A stretch of 64,000 nt of DNA from Anaerolineae bacterium (GTDB lineage Bacteria > Chloroflexota > Anaerolineae > Promineifilales > Promineifilaceae), in assembly GCA_028277515.1 (NCBI GenBank), contig JANQGC010000045.1, positions 31,916 to 95,915 of the forward strand, read 5' to 3'. Shown piece after piece: positions 33,673 to 43,396 of the stretch. How positions within the stretch are numbered: the first letter of the stretch is position 1; the number at the start of each line of letters is the position of its first letter. A model generated the notes under the pieces. The model was not told where the DNA came from and did no database searches. It worked only from the letters and a program-made list of their open reading frames with translations. The translations under genes and the position numbers were made by a program.

Positions 33673-34656
33673 CTAGGGGGTCTCGTCAACAGGAGTGAGG
33701 CGGGCTTTTATTGTATCATCATCAACGACACGATTGGCCTGGATCTCTCTTCGCTTTGGCCACATTTTAAAAATTCCAACCAGGCCGGCGAGTTGTCCTC
33801 GTAATCTGGCCCTGGCGGATGACCCTCGCCAGGAACGTAATGCTTTGATACTAATGCCTAGCTGCGCGCTCATAATAGCCCGCCAATGGCGCAAAAACAG
33901 TACGGAAGGGTAGTTTTTCCAAATGATGTAAAGGAAATTACGGCCGTCATAAAAACTGCTTCTTTCCCCGGTTCCTCCAGAAGCCTTTAATTTGTGATAC
34001 ACGACGGCCGTTGGCAGATAAACAACATCCCAGCCGGCCAGATTCGCCCGCCAGGCGAGATCGATATCTTCACAGGAGAAGAAAAAATCATCATCCAAGA
34101 AGCCAATTTCCTTCAGCATTGATCGGCGATAAGCGGCCGCACCCCCACAGGCGCTAAACACAATTTCTTCAACATCGTATTGGCCATTATCCCGCTTCCA
34201 CACCCCCCGGTTCCCAGGGATACCATCTATGCGATAATAGTCACCTGCCGTATGTAAAAAATCCCTGCGGTCAAAAAGTAGCATTTTACTGGCGACGCTG
34301 CCCGTATTGGGTTTTGCATTGAAAGCATCAACAATGACTTCTAACCAATCCGGCTCCACCTCCGTATCATTATTCAATAAAATAATGAATTCTCCGCTAG
34401 ATTGCTCATACCCGACATTACAAGCCCCCGTGAATCCATGATTGGATCCCAACTCTAACAAGCACACCTCAGGAAAATTCCTACGCACATAATCTTGTGA
34501 TCCATCGGTGGAGCCATTATCAACCAACAATACCTCAAAATTCTTAAAGGTTTGTCTGCGCAGCGACCCCAAACAATCATCAAGGTGATGTTTGCCATTG
34601 AGATGAGGAATGATGATGGAAACGAGGGATTTGGGTCCTCTAACTGAGTTATTCAT
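33673..34656 (-). CDS. GT2 glycosyltransferase, rhamnosyltransferase-like
   Basis: 327 aa. GT-A domain with VSIIIPHLNGKHHL near the N-terminus, DNGSTDGSQDY, LNNDTEVEPDWL as the DxD region and the acceptor-side SCEDIDLAWRANLAGW signature (ED-type motif) of WcaA/WbbL-like rhamnosyl- and related transferases. The last 70 residues are basic and hydrophobic and may bind the membrane. Donor and acceptor are not visible from sequence. Starts divergently from the DUF6391 gene across 98 nt. Confidence 0.85.
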   Translation of the reverse strand: MNNSVRGPKSLVSIIIPHLNGKHHLDDCLGSLRRQTFKNFEVLLVDNGSTDGSQDYVRRNFPEVCLLELGSNHGFTGACNVGYEQSSGEFIILLNNDTEVEPDWLEVIVDAFNAKPNTGSVASKMLLFDRRDFLHTAGDYYRIDGIPGNRGVWKRDNGQYDVEEIVFSACGGAAAYRRSMLKEIGFLDDDFFFSCEDIDLAWRANLAGWDVVYLPTAVVYHKLKASGGTGERSSFYDGRNFLYIIWKNYPSVLFLRHWRAIMSAQLGISIKALRSWRGSSARARLRGQLAGLVGIFKMWPKRREIQANRVVDDDTIKARLTPVDETP

Positions 34657-34754
34657 GGTGGTGTATTATAAACCCTTTCCAAACCATTCACACGTTCGAC
34701 GCCTTTGACCAACCATGTTATAAACGAAGCAGTTACTATTATGGAGATAACATC

Positions 34755-35330
34755 ATGCTTGAACAAACAATCAGCCGCGTCCGCCGCAACCATGGCTTAG
34801 AACATGCTACCATCCACATCTTATCAAGCAAATATAAGGGGTTCAGCGCCCAAGGAAATTCCGATCATCGCGGATTTTCTTTAAATGTTTATGGCAAGGT
34901 CAGTGAGGACCAGGTGCGCGCGGCGGTCTATGAAGCTTATCAAAGAATGAAAGGTGGTGAGCACGAATTGGCCGTACATCCCAACTGCGGTACAGCTTTG
35001 CTCACAACCGCTACAATGGCCACACTCGCCGCTCAAGCTATGTTTGGCCTGGAATCCAAGCGACAGGGAAAAGACGGAAACATGGGAAGCGTTATCTTTA
35101 ATGCTTTGCCATCAGCAATTCTCATGGTCGTTCTGGCCATCATCGTTTCCCGGCCATTGGGCTTGCAGCTTCAGGCCAGGTATACGACAGAAGGTGATTT
35201 AGGCGATATGGAGATCGTGGAGGTCCGTCCGGTTGCTCCGTCATTGGTCACCCGATTTTTCCATTTCCTGCTGGCCGGAGGTAGAGACAGTTTCCAACCT
35301 CGCTCGTACCGCATAAAAACCAGGGACTGA
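34755..35330 (+). CDS. DUF6391-like membrane protein
   Basis: 191 aa. The N-terminal RRNHGLEHATIHIL segment and AVHPNCGTALLTTA are the conserved parts of a small family seen in cyanobacteria and Chloroflexota (DUF6391); HxxEHAxxH resembles a metal site, but no activity is known. Two hydrophobic helices (about residues 78-97 and 118-140) follow, then a soluble tail. GGAG lies 8 nt before the ATG, and a TATAAA box (34718-34723 region) is upstream. Followed by holA after 12 nt. Confidence 0.65.
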   Translation: MLEQTISRVRRNHGLEHATIHILSSKYKGFSAQGNSDHRGFSLNVYGKVSEDQVRAAVYEAYQRMKGGEHELAVHPNCGTALLTTATMATLAAQAMFGLESKRQGKDGNMGSVIFNALPSAILMVVLAIIVSRPLGLQLQARYTTEGDLGDMEIVEVRPVAPSLVTRFFHFLLAGGRDSFQPRSYRIKTRD

Positions 35331-35342
35331 TCTTTTTTAGCC

Positions 35343-36308
35343 ATGTTCTACGTTTTTCATGGGGACGATGTCCACAAACAAAAAGAGACGGTCGCCCGCC
35401 TGGTTAGCAAGTTGGGCGATCCGGCGATGCTTGATTTAAATACGTCCCGTTTTAATGGCATCATGCCTTTTGTCGAACTGCGGCAAACTTGTGATTCAAT
35501 TCCCTTCTTAGCACCAGCTAGAATTGTGATCGTCACCGACCTTTTACAAGCCAGGCCTGAAAAAGATTTTATGTCGGATTTGTTGGCTTATCTGCCAAAC
35601 TTGCCCGATTCCACGCGACTCATATTTTTGGAATCTAAAAAACTGAGCGAAAACAATAAGCTACTTCAATTGGCTGAGCAGGAAGAAAATGGATTCGCCA
35701 GACTCTATACCAAACCGCAAGGCAGCCAATTAGACCGTTGGATTCAGCAGCGTGCAGTCGAAAAAGATGGGCAGATTTCCCCCAAAGCGGCTCACCTGTT
35801 GGCCTCCGGTGTAGGGAATGACCTCAACACATTGGATAATGAGATTGAAAAACTTGTGGCCTATAAAGGATGGGATGCAGAAGCGGTTATAAATTCTGAT
35901 GATGTAGCGGCCCTTTCTCCTTATGTCGCCGAGGCCAATATTTTTGACCTGGTGGACGCAATAGGCAATCGCAATGGAAAGACGGCCGCATCATTGCTTC
36001 AGCAAATGCTGAGCGAAGGAAAAGATCCATTCTATTTATTCTCCATGTTCGTTCGCCAATTCCGCCTCTTAATTCAAATCAAAGAATTAGCCGTTGCCGG
36101 ATACCGTCCACCGGCAATCGCCAGGGAACTTAAGTTGCATAGCTATGTCGTTGGCAAACTCCACCAACAGTCACGCGGTTTTTCTTTGGAGGAATTAGAA
36201 CAAATATACCATCATCTCTTAGATGTTGATGTAGCTGTAAAAACCGGACAAGGCGAAATGGTAACTTCATTGGATTTACTGGTTGCCAATTTGGCAATAA
36301 CAGCCTAA
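35343..36308 (+). CDS. holA: DNA polymerase III subunit delta
   Basis: 321 aa, delta subunit of the clamp loader that opens the beta clamp. FYVFHGDDVHKQKE at the N-terminus and the middle ETLDNEIEKLVAY-like segment (here LNTLDNEIEKLVAYKG), then DLVDAIGNRNGKTAASLL and the C-terminal collar region match HolA. No Walker lysine, as expected for delta. Gene starts 12 nt after the DUF6391 stop and is followed 6 nt later by the aroK-aroB fusion, so the three are likely one transcript. Confidence 0.9.
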   Translation: MFYVFHGDDVHKQKETVARLVSKLGDPAMLDLNTSRFNGIMPFVELRQTCDSIPFLAPARIVIVTDLLQARPEKDFMSDLLAYLPNLPDSTRLIFLESKKLSENNKLLQLAEQEENGFARLYTKPQGSQLDRWIQQRAVEKDGQISPKAAHLLASGVGNDLNTLDNEIEKLVAYKGWDAEAVINSDDVAALSPYVAEANIFDLVDAIGNRNGKTAASLLQQMLSEGKDPFYLFSMFVRQFRLLIQIKELAVAGYRPPAIARELKLHSYVVGKLHQQSRGFSLEELEQIYHHLLDVDVAVKTGQGEMVTSLDLLVANLAITA

Positions 36309-36314
36309 GAGTAA

Positions 36315-37874
36315 ATGAAAGATAACAACATCATCCTCACCGGCTTTATGGGCACGGGAAAATCAACCATCGGCCGAATTTTGGCTGATCGATTGAATTA
36401 TGATTTTGTAGACAGCGATGAATTAATTGAAGAGAGGCAAAATCGTTCCATCGCCATAATCTTCCGCGAGGACGGAGAACCGTTTTTTCGCCGGTTAGAG
36501 GCAGAAATTTCTCAAGAATTAGGCCGGCAGCGAGGTCTGGTTATTGCCACTGGCGGCCGCTTGATGTTAGATGACGACAATGCCGCAGCATTAGGGCAAT
36601 CAGGCCAGGTATTTTGCCTGACCGCAAGTCCCGATGTGCTATTAGAACGTTTGCAAAATGACGATGGTAAACGGCCGCTTATTGACCATCCCAATCCACA
36701 GCGTAGAATTCGAGAGATTTTAAGGGAACGAGCAACAGCTTACGGCCGTTTTCCGCAAATTGATACCAACAATCGCTCCCCGAAAGAGATCGCCCTGGAG
36801 GTCCAACGCTTATTGGGAAACAAGATTCTGCCGGTTACGTCTCCTGATGGGCAATATAACGTGTTGATCGGCAGCGGAATGTTGCCCCTCATTCGCCAGC
36901 TCACCCATATTGAGGGACCGTTGGCCATCATTACAGACAATCATGTTGGACCTCTACATGCCCATCACTGCAAGCCTGTGGAATGTGAAATCACAATTCC
37001 AGCAGGAGAAGAATATAAAAATCTTTCGACTGCCGCCTCAATCTACGACCAATTATTGGACGCCGGCATTGACCGGCAAGGTACAATCGTCGCCCTGGGC
37101 GGTGGCGTCGTTGGCGACATCGCCGGATTTGTCGCTGCTACTTATCTGCGGGGGATCGATTTTGTACAATGCCCGACCAGCTTATTAGCCATGGTTGACG
37201 CCAGCGTTGGCGGTAAAACAGGGGTCGATCTTCCCCAGGGCAAGAATCTGGTCGGCGCGTTTAAACAACCCCAGGCTGTCATTATTGACCTGGAAACACT
37301 CAGCACTTTGCCCGATGTTGAGTTTTCAGCGGGAATGTCTGAAGTGATTAAGGCCGGGCTAATTGCTGATCCGAAACTGTTCAATAGCCTAGAAAACTCA
37401 GAAAAGCTGCAAGTCCGGAACAAAGCACAGATGCAATCAATTTTGAGCCGGGCGATTGATGTCAAAAGGCAAATCGTGCAAGAAGATCCGTTTGAAAAAA
37501 GCCGCCGGGCTGTGCTCAATCTGGGCCACACGTTCGCTCATGCCATAGAGCAAGTGAGCGGATATGACGTTCGGCATGGCGAAGCAGTGGCTATGGGATT
37601 GGTCGCTGCGGCGCATCTCTCTGCCAGTGAGGGCTATTGTTCTAAAGCGTTACAAACACGAATTGAAGCGGTATTAATAAAGTCCGGATTACCAGCCAGA
37701 ATCCCTGACGACTTAGCTCCAGATGATCTGTTGCAAGCTATGTCAACAGACAAGAAAAAGGCAAAAGGCGCGCTCCGTTTTATTTTAATTCGCGATGTTG
37801 GCGATGTATTTATTACCAGCCGCGTTTCAGAAAAATTGGTCCTGAATACTTTAAGGGCATGTCAGGAAGATTGA
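36315..37874 (+). CDS. aroKB: Shikimate kinase / 3-dehydroquinate synthase fusion
   Basis: 519 aa bifunctional enzyme. Residues 1-165: shikimate kinase with P-loop GFMGTGKSTIG, Asp in DSDELIEE, Arg in FFRRLEAE, and TGGR where most have TGGG. Residues 175-519: dehydroquinate synthase with GGGVVGDIAGFVAATYLRG, DASVGGKTGVDLPQGKNLVG (20 residues, NAD/metal side), KAGLIADP, and LNLGHTFAHAIE and HGEAVAMG with zinc His. It would carry out steps 2 and 5 of the shikimate pathway in one chain. Such fusions occur in several phyla. No frameshift between the halves. Confidence 0.93.
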   Translation: MKDNNIILTGFMGTGKSTIGRILADRLNYDFVDSDELIEERQNRSIAIIFREDGEPFFRRLEAEISQELGRQRGLVIATGGRLMLDDDNAAALGQSGQVFCLTASPDVLLERLQNDDGKRPLIDHPNPQRRIREILRERATAYGRFPQIDTNNRSPKEIALEVQRLLGNKILPVTSPDGQYNVLIGSGMLPLIRQLTHIEGPLAIITDNHVGPLHAHHCKPVECEITIPAGEEYKNLSTAASIYDQLLDAGIDRQGTIVALGGGVVGDIAGFVAATYLRGIDFVQCPTSLLAMVDASVGGKTGVDLPQGKNLVGAFKQPQAVIIDLETLSTLPDVEFSAGMSEVIKAGLIADPKLFNSLENSEKLQVRNKAQMQSILSRAIDVKRQIVQEDPFEKSRRAVLNLGHTFAHAIEQVSGYDVRHGEAVAMGLVAAAHLSASEGYCSKALQTRIEAVLIKSGLPARIPDDLAPDDLLQAMSTDKKKAKGALRFILIRDVGDVFITSRVSEKLVLNTLRACQED

Positions 37875-37925
37875 CACTGGTTGTCGAGTTAGTAACCCAA
37901 CACTTTTGCAAAGAGAAGATTAATT

Positions 37926-37987
37926 GGACGCTGATTCACGCTGAATTTTTTATTTTAATCGGCGCAAATCCGCTCTTGTCCGCGTCC
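37926..37987. repeat. Long imperfect inverted repeat between convergent genes
   Basis: GGACGC (37926-37931) pairs with GCGTCC (37982-37987), and the flanking bases (TGATTCACGCTGAATTT against AAATCCGCTCTTGTCC) give an imperfect stem of about 23 bp. A CTTTTTC tract follows. It lies between the converging aroK-aroB and pyrG genes and could end both transcripts. Confidence 0.5.
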
Positions 37988-38043
37988 TTTTTCTAAATTG
38001 TCGGGTAGCCAGGTTATCGATTAAGTGTCTTATATCTGTCAGG

Positions 38044-39702
38044 CTATAAACTCATCTGATTGACCTGTTCAGCAAGGTTCTTGCCCAACCCTGATCGATC
38101 TTTCTGGTGTTTTACAGATGCTGCCAGAAAAGCATCAAACAACGGGTGCGGTTTGTTGGGCCGGCTTTTGAATTCAGGGTGAAACTGGCTGCCCAGCATA
38201 AATGGGTGCTCGGCCAGTTCGGCGATCTCCACCAGGCGGCCGTTCGGCGATAACCCGCTATAGACCAACCCCGCCTCAGCCAGCATCTCCCGGTAGCTGT
38301 TGTTAAATTCCCAACGGTGGCGGTGGCGTTCCATGACACTCTTCACCCCATAAGCTTGTGCAGCTTTTGTGCCTTCAATGAGATTACAAGGATACGATCC
38401 CAAACGCATCGTGCCACCCATATCGGCCAATTCATGCTGGTCGGGCATCAGGCTAATGACGGGATGGCCGGTCTGGGAATGGAATTCCGTGCTGTTTGGT
38501 TCATCAGAGCCAAGAGCATGTCGTGCCAGTTCAATGCACATAACCTGCATTCCCAAACACAAACCGAGGTAAGGAACGTTGTTTTCCCTGGCCCAACGTG
38601 CGGCCATAATTTTTCCTTCAACTCCCCGCTCACCAAATCCACCGGGAACAACGACACCGTCCAGGTCCTCAAATTGCTTCCACCCTCGTCCTTTTTCCAA
38701 ATCGCCGGAATGAATCCACGCGATCTCAGCATTTCGGCCGTTGGCAATTCCCGCATGGTAAATTGCCTCACGTACACTTAAATAAGCATCATGAAGCTCA
38801 ACGTATTTTCCGACGATACCTATGCGGATGGCCGGTTTTGGTTCGCGGATCTTATCTATCATCGCTTGCCAACGACTTAAATCCGGTTCTTTCGTAGGTT
38901 CCAGGCCCAGCCGTTGAACGATCAGCTCATCAAAGCCCGTTTCAGCCAGCAGTATCGGAATGTTATAAAGAATTTCGCTGGTCTTAGCGGGAATGACGGC
39001 TTTTTTATTTACATCACAGAACAATGAAATTTTCTGAATATGTTCATCTGGAATCGGGTGATCAGCCCTGGCAATGATGAAATCGGGTTGAATGCCGATT
39101 CCGCGCAGCTCGCGTACGCTGTGCTGTGTAGGTTTTGTTTTTAATTCATCACTGGCACCAATATGCGGTAAAAACGTCACATGTACGTAGACAGTATTTT
39201 CCCGCCCTACATCTGAGCGCATCTGACGCAATGCTTCCATAAAAGGCAGGCTTTCAATATCACCAACGGTTCCCCCAACTTCCACCAAGACAACATCGGC
39301 GCCACTTTTGTCGGCAACCAGGTGGATACAACGCTTGATCTCATTGGTGATATGCGGAATAACCTGGATGGTTCCACCCAAATAATCTCCACGGCGTTCA
39401 CGGGCGATGACCTCTGCGTACACGCCACCAGTGGTAACGTTTGAGGCCTGGTTGAGGTTGACGTTTATAAATCTTTCGTAATGACCGAGATCGAGATCGG
39501 TTTCGGCTCCATCCTCCGTGACGAAAACCTCTCCATGCTGGTAGGGAGACATAGTCCCCGGATCAACATTGATATATGGATCAAGTTTCTGAGCCATAAC
39601 CTTAAACCCACGTGCTTTTAGCAGTCTGCCCAAAGCCGCGGCCGTTACCCCCTTACCAACCGAACTCACAACACCACCGGTGAAAAAGATAAATTTGGTC
39701 AT
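38044..39702 (-). CDS. pyrG: CTP synthase
   Basis: 552 aa from ATG 39702; the frame extends to 39756 but the family starts at MTKFIFFTGGVVSSVGKG. N-terminal synthetase domain with the P-loop SSVGKGVTAA and GTVGDIESLPF; C-terminal glutamine amidotransferase domain with nucleophile GLCLGMQ and the His/Glu pair in FHPEFKSRP. Makes CTP from UTP, glutamine and ATP. A 16-bp perfect palindrome sits 22 nt before the start. No clear Shine-Dalgarno. Confidence 0.95.
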   Translation of the reverse strand: MTKFIFFTGGVVSSVGKGVTAAALGRLLKARGFKVMAQKLDPYINVDPGTMSPYQHGEVFVTEDGAETDLDLGHYERFINVNLNQASNVTTGGVYAEVIARERRGDYLGGTIQVIPHITNEIKRCIHLVADKSGADVVLVEVGGTVGDIESLPFMEALRQMRSDVGRENTVYVHVTFLPHIGASDELKTKPTQHSVRELRGIGIQPDFIIARADHPIPDEHIQKISLFCDVNKKAVIPAKTSEILYNIPILLAETGFDELIVQRLGLEPTKEPDLSRWQAMIDKIREPKPAIRIGIVGKYVELHDAYLSVREAIYHAGIANGRNAEIAWIHSGDLEKGRGWKQFEDLDGVVVPGGFGERGVEGKIMAARWARENNVPYLGLCLGMQVMCIELARHALGSDEPNSTEFHSQTGHPVISLMPDQHELADMGGTMRLGSYPCNLIEGTKAAQAYGVKSVMERHRHRWEFNNSYREMLAEAGLVYSGLSPNGRLVEIAELAEHPFMLGSQFHPEFKSRPNKPHPLFDAFLAASVKHQKDRSGLGKNLAEQVNQMSL

Positions 39703-39723
39703 AATTAACACCCCATAAAGAGA

Positions 39724-39756
39724 GTGGGGCATATCACTTGAAGTGATATGCCCCAC
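39724..39756 (-). promoter_or_regulatory. 16-bp perfect inverted repeat in the pyrG leader
   Basis: GTGGGGCATATCACTT (39724-39739), one central base, then its exact complement (39741-39756). On the minus strand the hairpin ends 21 nt before the pyrG ATG and is followed by TCTCTTTAT, too poor in T for a strong terminator. Could be an operator, an attenuator or an mRNA-stability hairpin. Confidence 0.65.
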
Positions 39757-39927
39757 GAATTTACATATTCAAAATGGCCTGCGGAAGACCATTTCGCAAA
39801 AAAGCCTCATATAATCTTTGCCTCTTGCTTGGCTGAATGGGCGAATCATAGCATAGGGAATAGCAGAAAGTCAAACCGGATTTTTAAAGTTACAATGTAA
39901 CTATGATACCCAGGTTCATCATCGAGA

Positions 39928-40437
39928 TTATCTTGAGGGTAATCTCGATTGAATTGCTAAAGCTAAGGGATGCGGATTCTTAGAACCGATTAGTACGGTG
40001 CTACCATCAAGCAATGTCAGCTTCACACCTTGATTACTACTTATTGTGTATGCTTTGCGACTGGACCCTCCACGAATTCCCCAGCCCCCGTATTCACGAA
40101 TAGGATTATATTTAACCGACTCTACCAAACCAATCTCAGATATCGCGATTCGGCGATTTGAAAATGGGATGAAGCGAATAGAGAGATGGTCATCAGATAC
40201 CTGCACATCCAATCGCATAAAATAAAATCCTACCGGAAAAATCAGGCCGAAAATAAACCAGAACAACCAAATTGACCAATCCGGTCCTGGATTTGATCCC
40301 CAGGGTTGGCCCAAAATAATTTGATGATAAAAGCCCCACCACATGAGAATAGCGATCCCGAGGACAAGAACCATAACCCACCAGACATGGCGCATATACT
40401 GAATTTCGCGGAAGATTGGAGTTTTAGGAGATTGCAT
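39928..40437 (-). CDS. DUF6141-like small membrane protein
   Basis: 169 aa. FREIQ at residues 9-13, two helices (about 18-38 and 55-75), then a PH-like soluble domain with the NPIREYGGWGIRGGSSRKAY motif (20 residues) and VLIGSKNPHPLALAI. This pattern matches DUF6141 proteins. Role unknown. The stop codon falls inside an ATCGAGATTA/TAATCTCGAT inverted repeat (39918-39948). Last gene of the MoxR cluster, 8 nt after the DUF4129 gene. Confidence 0.7.
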   Translation of the reverse strand: MQSPKTPIFREIQYMRHVWWVMVLVLGIAILMWWGFYHQIILGQPWGSNPGPDWSIWLFWFIFGLIFPVGFYFMRLDVQVSDDHLSIRFIPFSNRRIAISEIGLVESVKYNPIREYGGWGIRGGSSRKAYTISSNQGVKLTLLDGSTVLIGSKNPHPLALAIQSRLPSR

Positions 40438-40445
40438 TATTCTCT

Positions 40446-41948
40446 TTAGGATATGGGTTTTGTCTGCTCTAATTTCTGCCAGGCCTGATAGATGGTTTGC
40501 AATTCCTCATCCGTTTCAGGAATTTCGCCATAACGAATTCTAACATATGCCTCTGTTATTAAGCGACTTTCATCTTGACCATCTGGCCATACTTCCGATA
40601 ATGATTGCAAGTATTCATAAGGCGTTTCCGTTTCAGCGCGCGGAAATCCTACACTCCCGGCAGCCTGGCACATTTGCCGGTATATATGGCGAACGGAGGC
40701 GGCCGAGCGCCAGCGACGTAATAGTCCCAACCGCTGCAAGACTCTCTGGCCTAATGAAGATGAATCAATCCGTTCCACTTCTCCATTGGTTAATAAGCCT
40801 TCTTCGCGCGGTGCAAAAAAAGCGTTGCGAAACCGGCGCGTTAAAGCTGTCGAAACGAGAATGACAATGGCCAGCATAATTATCAGAATGAACAATCGGG
40901 GCACCACATCCGGAATAGAAAAACTGGTTACCTCGATCGCTTCTTCAGAAGAGGGGAAAAGCTCACTTATTCCCCCTAAATTTGACGGCAGCGAAAAATC
41001 CAACCTTTCGCTAATGTTCGTAAATATGGCTGAAAACAGGCTGGTTAGTAGAACCAGAAGTTGGCCGAACAGTAAAAATAATGGGGTTGACAGATAAAAT
41101 ACCGTTCCTAATGCCACAGCGACGGCAAACCAAAATGCTGTTTTAAGTGGTGAAAACCATTCACTGATAACACCAACGAATTCTCCACTTACAATGAGAG
41201 CCAGCAAAGCCGAGGCTAAAACAATCAGAAAGCTGGTCAAAAAGATAGTAGTCACCCATCGCGGGCTAAGACTGGCTGAAAATCCTGATCGATCCTTTTC
41301 TACCTGTTCAGCCCGAATCAATGAAATTGCTGTTAATCCGGAAAGTAAAAATAGAAGAACAAATGGCATGACACCAAGTACATCAAGCCTTTGGTAAGGC
41401 AATAAAGAAAAAGGAATAAACAACAATGTGCCTACCCGCAGCAATAATCCCACACGTTGTATATCGGCCTTGAAATTTATTAAACTTAAACCTCTCCACC
41501 ATGTAAAAATGAGGATCACAAATAGGATGAGTATTTTTGTCCAGAGTTGGCTACCGGATACGGCAAAATTAGAAGCAATTTGCCCAAACCATCCGAGATC
41601 AAATATTGATATAGATGGGAACAACAATAATTTCCAGGTAAGTAGAAAAGTAGCAATCAGGGCTATAAATTCGATGCGCAGTTGCCACTTTTTTGACATC
41701 TGTAAGGCGCTCAATAATCGCCCCAAATTGAAAGGGAGTAGCATGAGCAGTAACAACCAGAGGGTCATTTGAAAAGATGGCCAATACCTGGCCCATTCCA
41801 TGATGAATAAGGCGACCGGAGCTAGAAGCGCTACTTGCATGACAGCCCAAGAAATGTACAGGAGTTCTTGTTTCAGGGTCGTCCAAACAGCCCAATGGCG
41901 GGGCATGTCTGATTGCCTAACTTTTGATGGTAACGCTATCTCACTCAT
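40446..41948 (-). CDS. Membrane protein with C-terminal DUF4129
   Basis: 500 aa. About ten transmembrane helices in residues 25-380, then a cytoplasmic C-terminal DUF4129 segment with IYRQMCQAAGSVGFPR, ETPYEYLQSL and ITEAYVRIRYG. DUF4129 usually follows a transglutaminase core in TgpA-type proteins; here the transglutaminase domain with its Cys/His/Asp is absent. Coupled with the DUF58 gene (2 nt gap), so it belongs to the MoxR-DUF58 unit. Function of the unit is not known with certainty; roles in envelope protein folding or assembly are proposed for relatives. Confidence 0.8.
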   Translation of the reverse strand: MSEIALPSKVRQSDMPRHWAVWTTLKQELLYISWAVMQVALLAPVALFIMEWARYWPSFQMTLWLLLLMLLPFNLGRLLSALQMSKKWQLRIEFIALIATFLLTWKLLLFPSISIFDLGWFGQIASNFAVSGSQLWTKILILFVILIFTWWRGLSLINFKADIQRVGLLLRVGTLLFIPFSLLPYQRLDVLGVMPFVLLFLLSGLTAISLIRAEQVEKDRSGFSASLSPRWVTTIFLTSFLIVLASALLALIVSGEFVGVISEWFSPLKTAFWFAVAVALGTVFYLSTPLFLLFGQLLVLLTSLFSAIFTNISERLDFSLPSNLGGISELFPSSEEAIEVTSFSIPDVVPRLFILIIMLAIVILVSTALTRRFRNAFFAPREEGLLTNGEVERIDSSSLGQRVLQRLGLLRRWRSAASVRHIYRQMCQAAGSVGFPRAETETPYEYLQSLSEVWPDGQDESRLITEAYVRIRYGEIPETDEELQTIYQAWQKLEQTKPIS

Positions 41949-41950
41949 CT

Positions 41951-43396
41951 TTAAACAACTGCATTCCCTGCTCCCGCAACATTCCCAATCCTGGTTATGG
42001 ATTCCGATTCGGAATAAAGAGATGGATTTTCAAAGGCGGAATCACCAGGTGAAATATGGTAGGTTAACAAGGGAACCTGGCTTTGTTCTAAGTCATCTTC
42101 CGTTAATGAAAGTAAAACAACGCGACGACCCGCTTCTTGTAAGCGAACAAGGGAGGCAATGATCTCATCGTTCACCACGGCCGTGACCAGGACAATCGTT
42201 GAAACCCAGGGAAGCATGGGGCTTTCTCTCAGCATCATCACGTCAATGGACGATGTAGCAAACTCAGTGACGGCCGCTAACGCCTCCAGAATATGAGTCA
42301 ATTGTTTGGGTGAACGTCCGGGGGACACACGAATCGGTTGATCGGATCCTGGAAAAGTTCCATTTGCATACACACCCACACCCCACCCTTGTTCAACGCC
42401 ATAATTAGCTATTGATGCGGCGACGCTGATCACTTTTTCCAACACCTCCGGATAAAACCCCATCCAATGACGCTCCATAGTGGCCACATTCAAAAAAACG
42501 GCTAACGTCATCCCGGTGGATGGATCGTAAATTTTGGTTTGTAAATCACCTCTCCTGGCAGTTGCCTTCCAATGTACATCCCGAAAGCGGTCCCGGGGTT
42601 GGTAATCACGAATACCCCGCGTTTTAATGGGATCCGTAAACAAACTGCGACGAATTTTTAATTCTCCAAAAGGTTCTTTAGCCGGAAGAGCCAGTTCGTC
42701 CAGGGTATTTATTTCAGGATACACAATTATCGTATCTAAGTCTTGATATGTGCGCTCGATGGTGAATAAAGTAAAAATATCGCCTGACATATAAGTAACC
42801 GGCCCGATGGCATAATAGCCCCTCATAGGAAATGTTAGGGTCACGTGGCGGGTAAGGCGTTCCTGGGCATTCATCGAAAAGCTGTTCTTCCAAAAATATT
42901 TTCCGCTCGCTTCAGTTGAGGCAAGGGAGATGACATTATCAACCTCCGGTGAAACAGGTAAGGTATCATTAAAGCGCAGCCAGGTTAAAGGGAGCGATTT
43001 ATTATTAGATACAGTCACCGTCATCTTTATTGGCTCATTTGGAAATACATGGCTCCTATCAAAACTTCTTTTGTATTTGACCCCAGCCAACGATAAGTTT
43101 TTCCAAAGGACACTGACGCCAACGATCAGAAAAAGGGCCGCTCCTAAAGCCAGCAAAGCGGGATTTCGATTAGCAAAATAGCCGGCCACCAAAATAATAA
43201 TCGCCAGGAGAATCCAGGAATCACTGAATATGCTGTTTTCTCTTTCACGTAAAACCAGGCCGCGCGCCCGTGCGACATCCGCAATATCATACTCCTCTCC
43301 GCGAAGCGCCGCTTTCAACACGCGTTTTCGCGCTTCATTGCGTTCCCGGCGCGGATCTCCCCGTTCAGCCAGGTAAATATCTTCGGTCAGACTCAT
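41951..43396 (-). CDS. DUF58 domain protein
   Basis: 481 aa. Two helices at about residues 60-95, an Ig-like segment, then DUF58 with the signature YQPRDRFRDVHWKATARRGDL around residue 220 (given here as YQPRDRFRDVHWKATARR) and a von Willebrand A-like C-terminal part. DUF58 proteins work with MoxR AAA ATPases, whose gene lies directly upstream with an ATGA overlap. Ends 2 nt before the DUF4129 gene start. Confidence 0.88.
   Translation of the reverse strand: MSLTEDIYLAERGDPRRERNEARKRVLKAALRGEEYDIADVARARGLVLRERENSIFSDSWILLAIIILVAGYFANRNPALLALGAALFLIVGVSVLWKNLSLAGVKYKRSFDRSHVFPNEPIKMTVTVSNNKSLPLTWLRFNDTLPVSPEVDNVISLASTEASGKYFWKNSFSMNAQERLTRHVTLTFPMRGYYAIGPVTYMSGDIFTLFTIERTYQDLDTIIVYPEINTLDELALPAKEPFGELKIRRSLFTDPIKTRGIRDYQPRDRFRDVHWKATARRGDLQTKIYDPSTGMTLAVFLNVATMERHWMGFYPEVLEKVISVAASIANYGVEQGWGVGVYANGTFPGSDQPIRVSPGRSPKQLTHILEALAAVTEFATSSIDVMMLRESPMLPWVSTIVLVTAVVNDEIIASLVRLQEAGRRVVLLSLTEDDLEQSQVPLLTYHISPGDSAFENPSLYSESESITRIGNVAGAGNAVV

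Noticed and set aside
38317..38781. 154-aa plus-strand ORF
   Set aside because: Antisense to pyrG with no recognisable motif or ribosome site.
39703..39756. 18-residue N-terminal extension of pyrG
   Set aside because: It starts inside the perfect hairpin, and CTP synthases begin at the MTKFIFFTGG segment.
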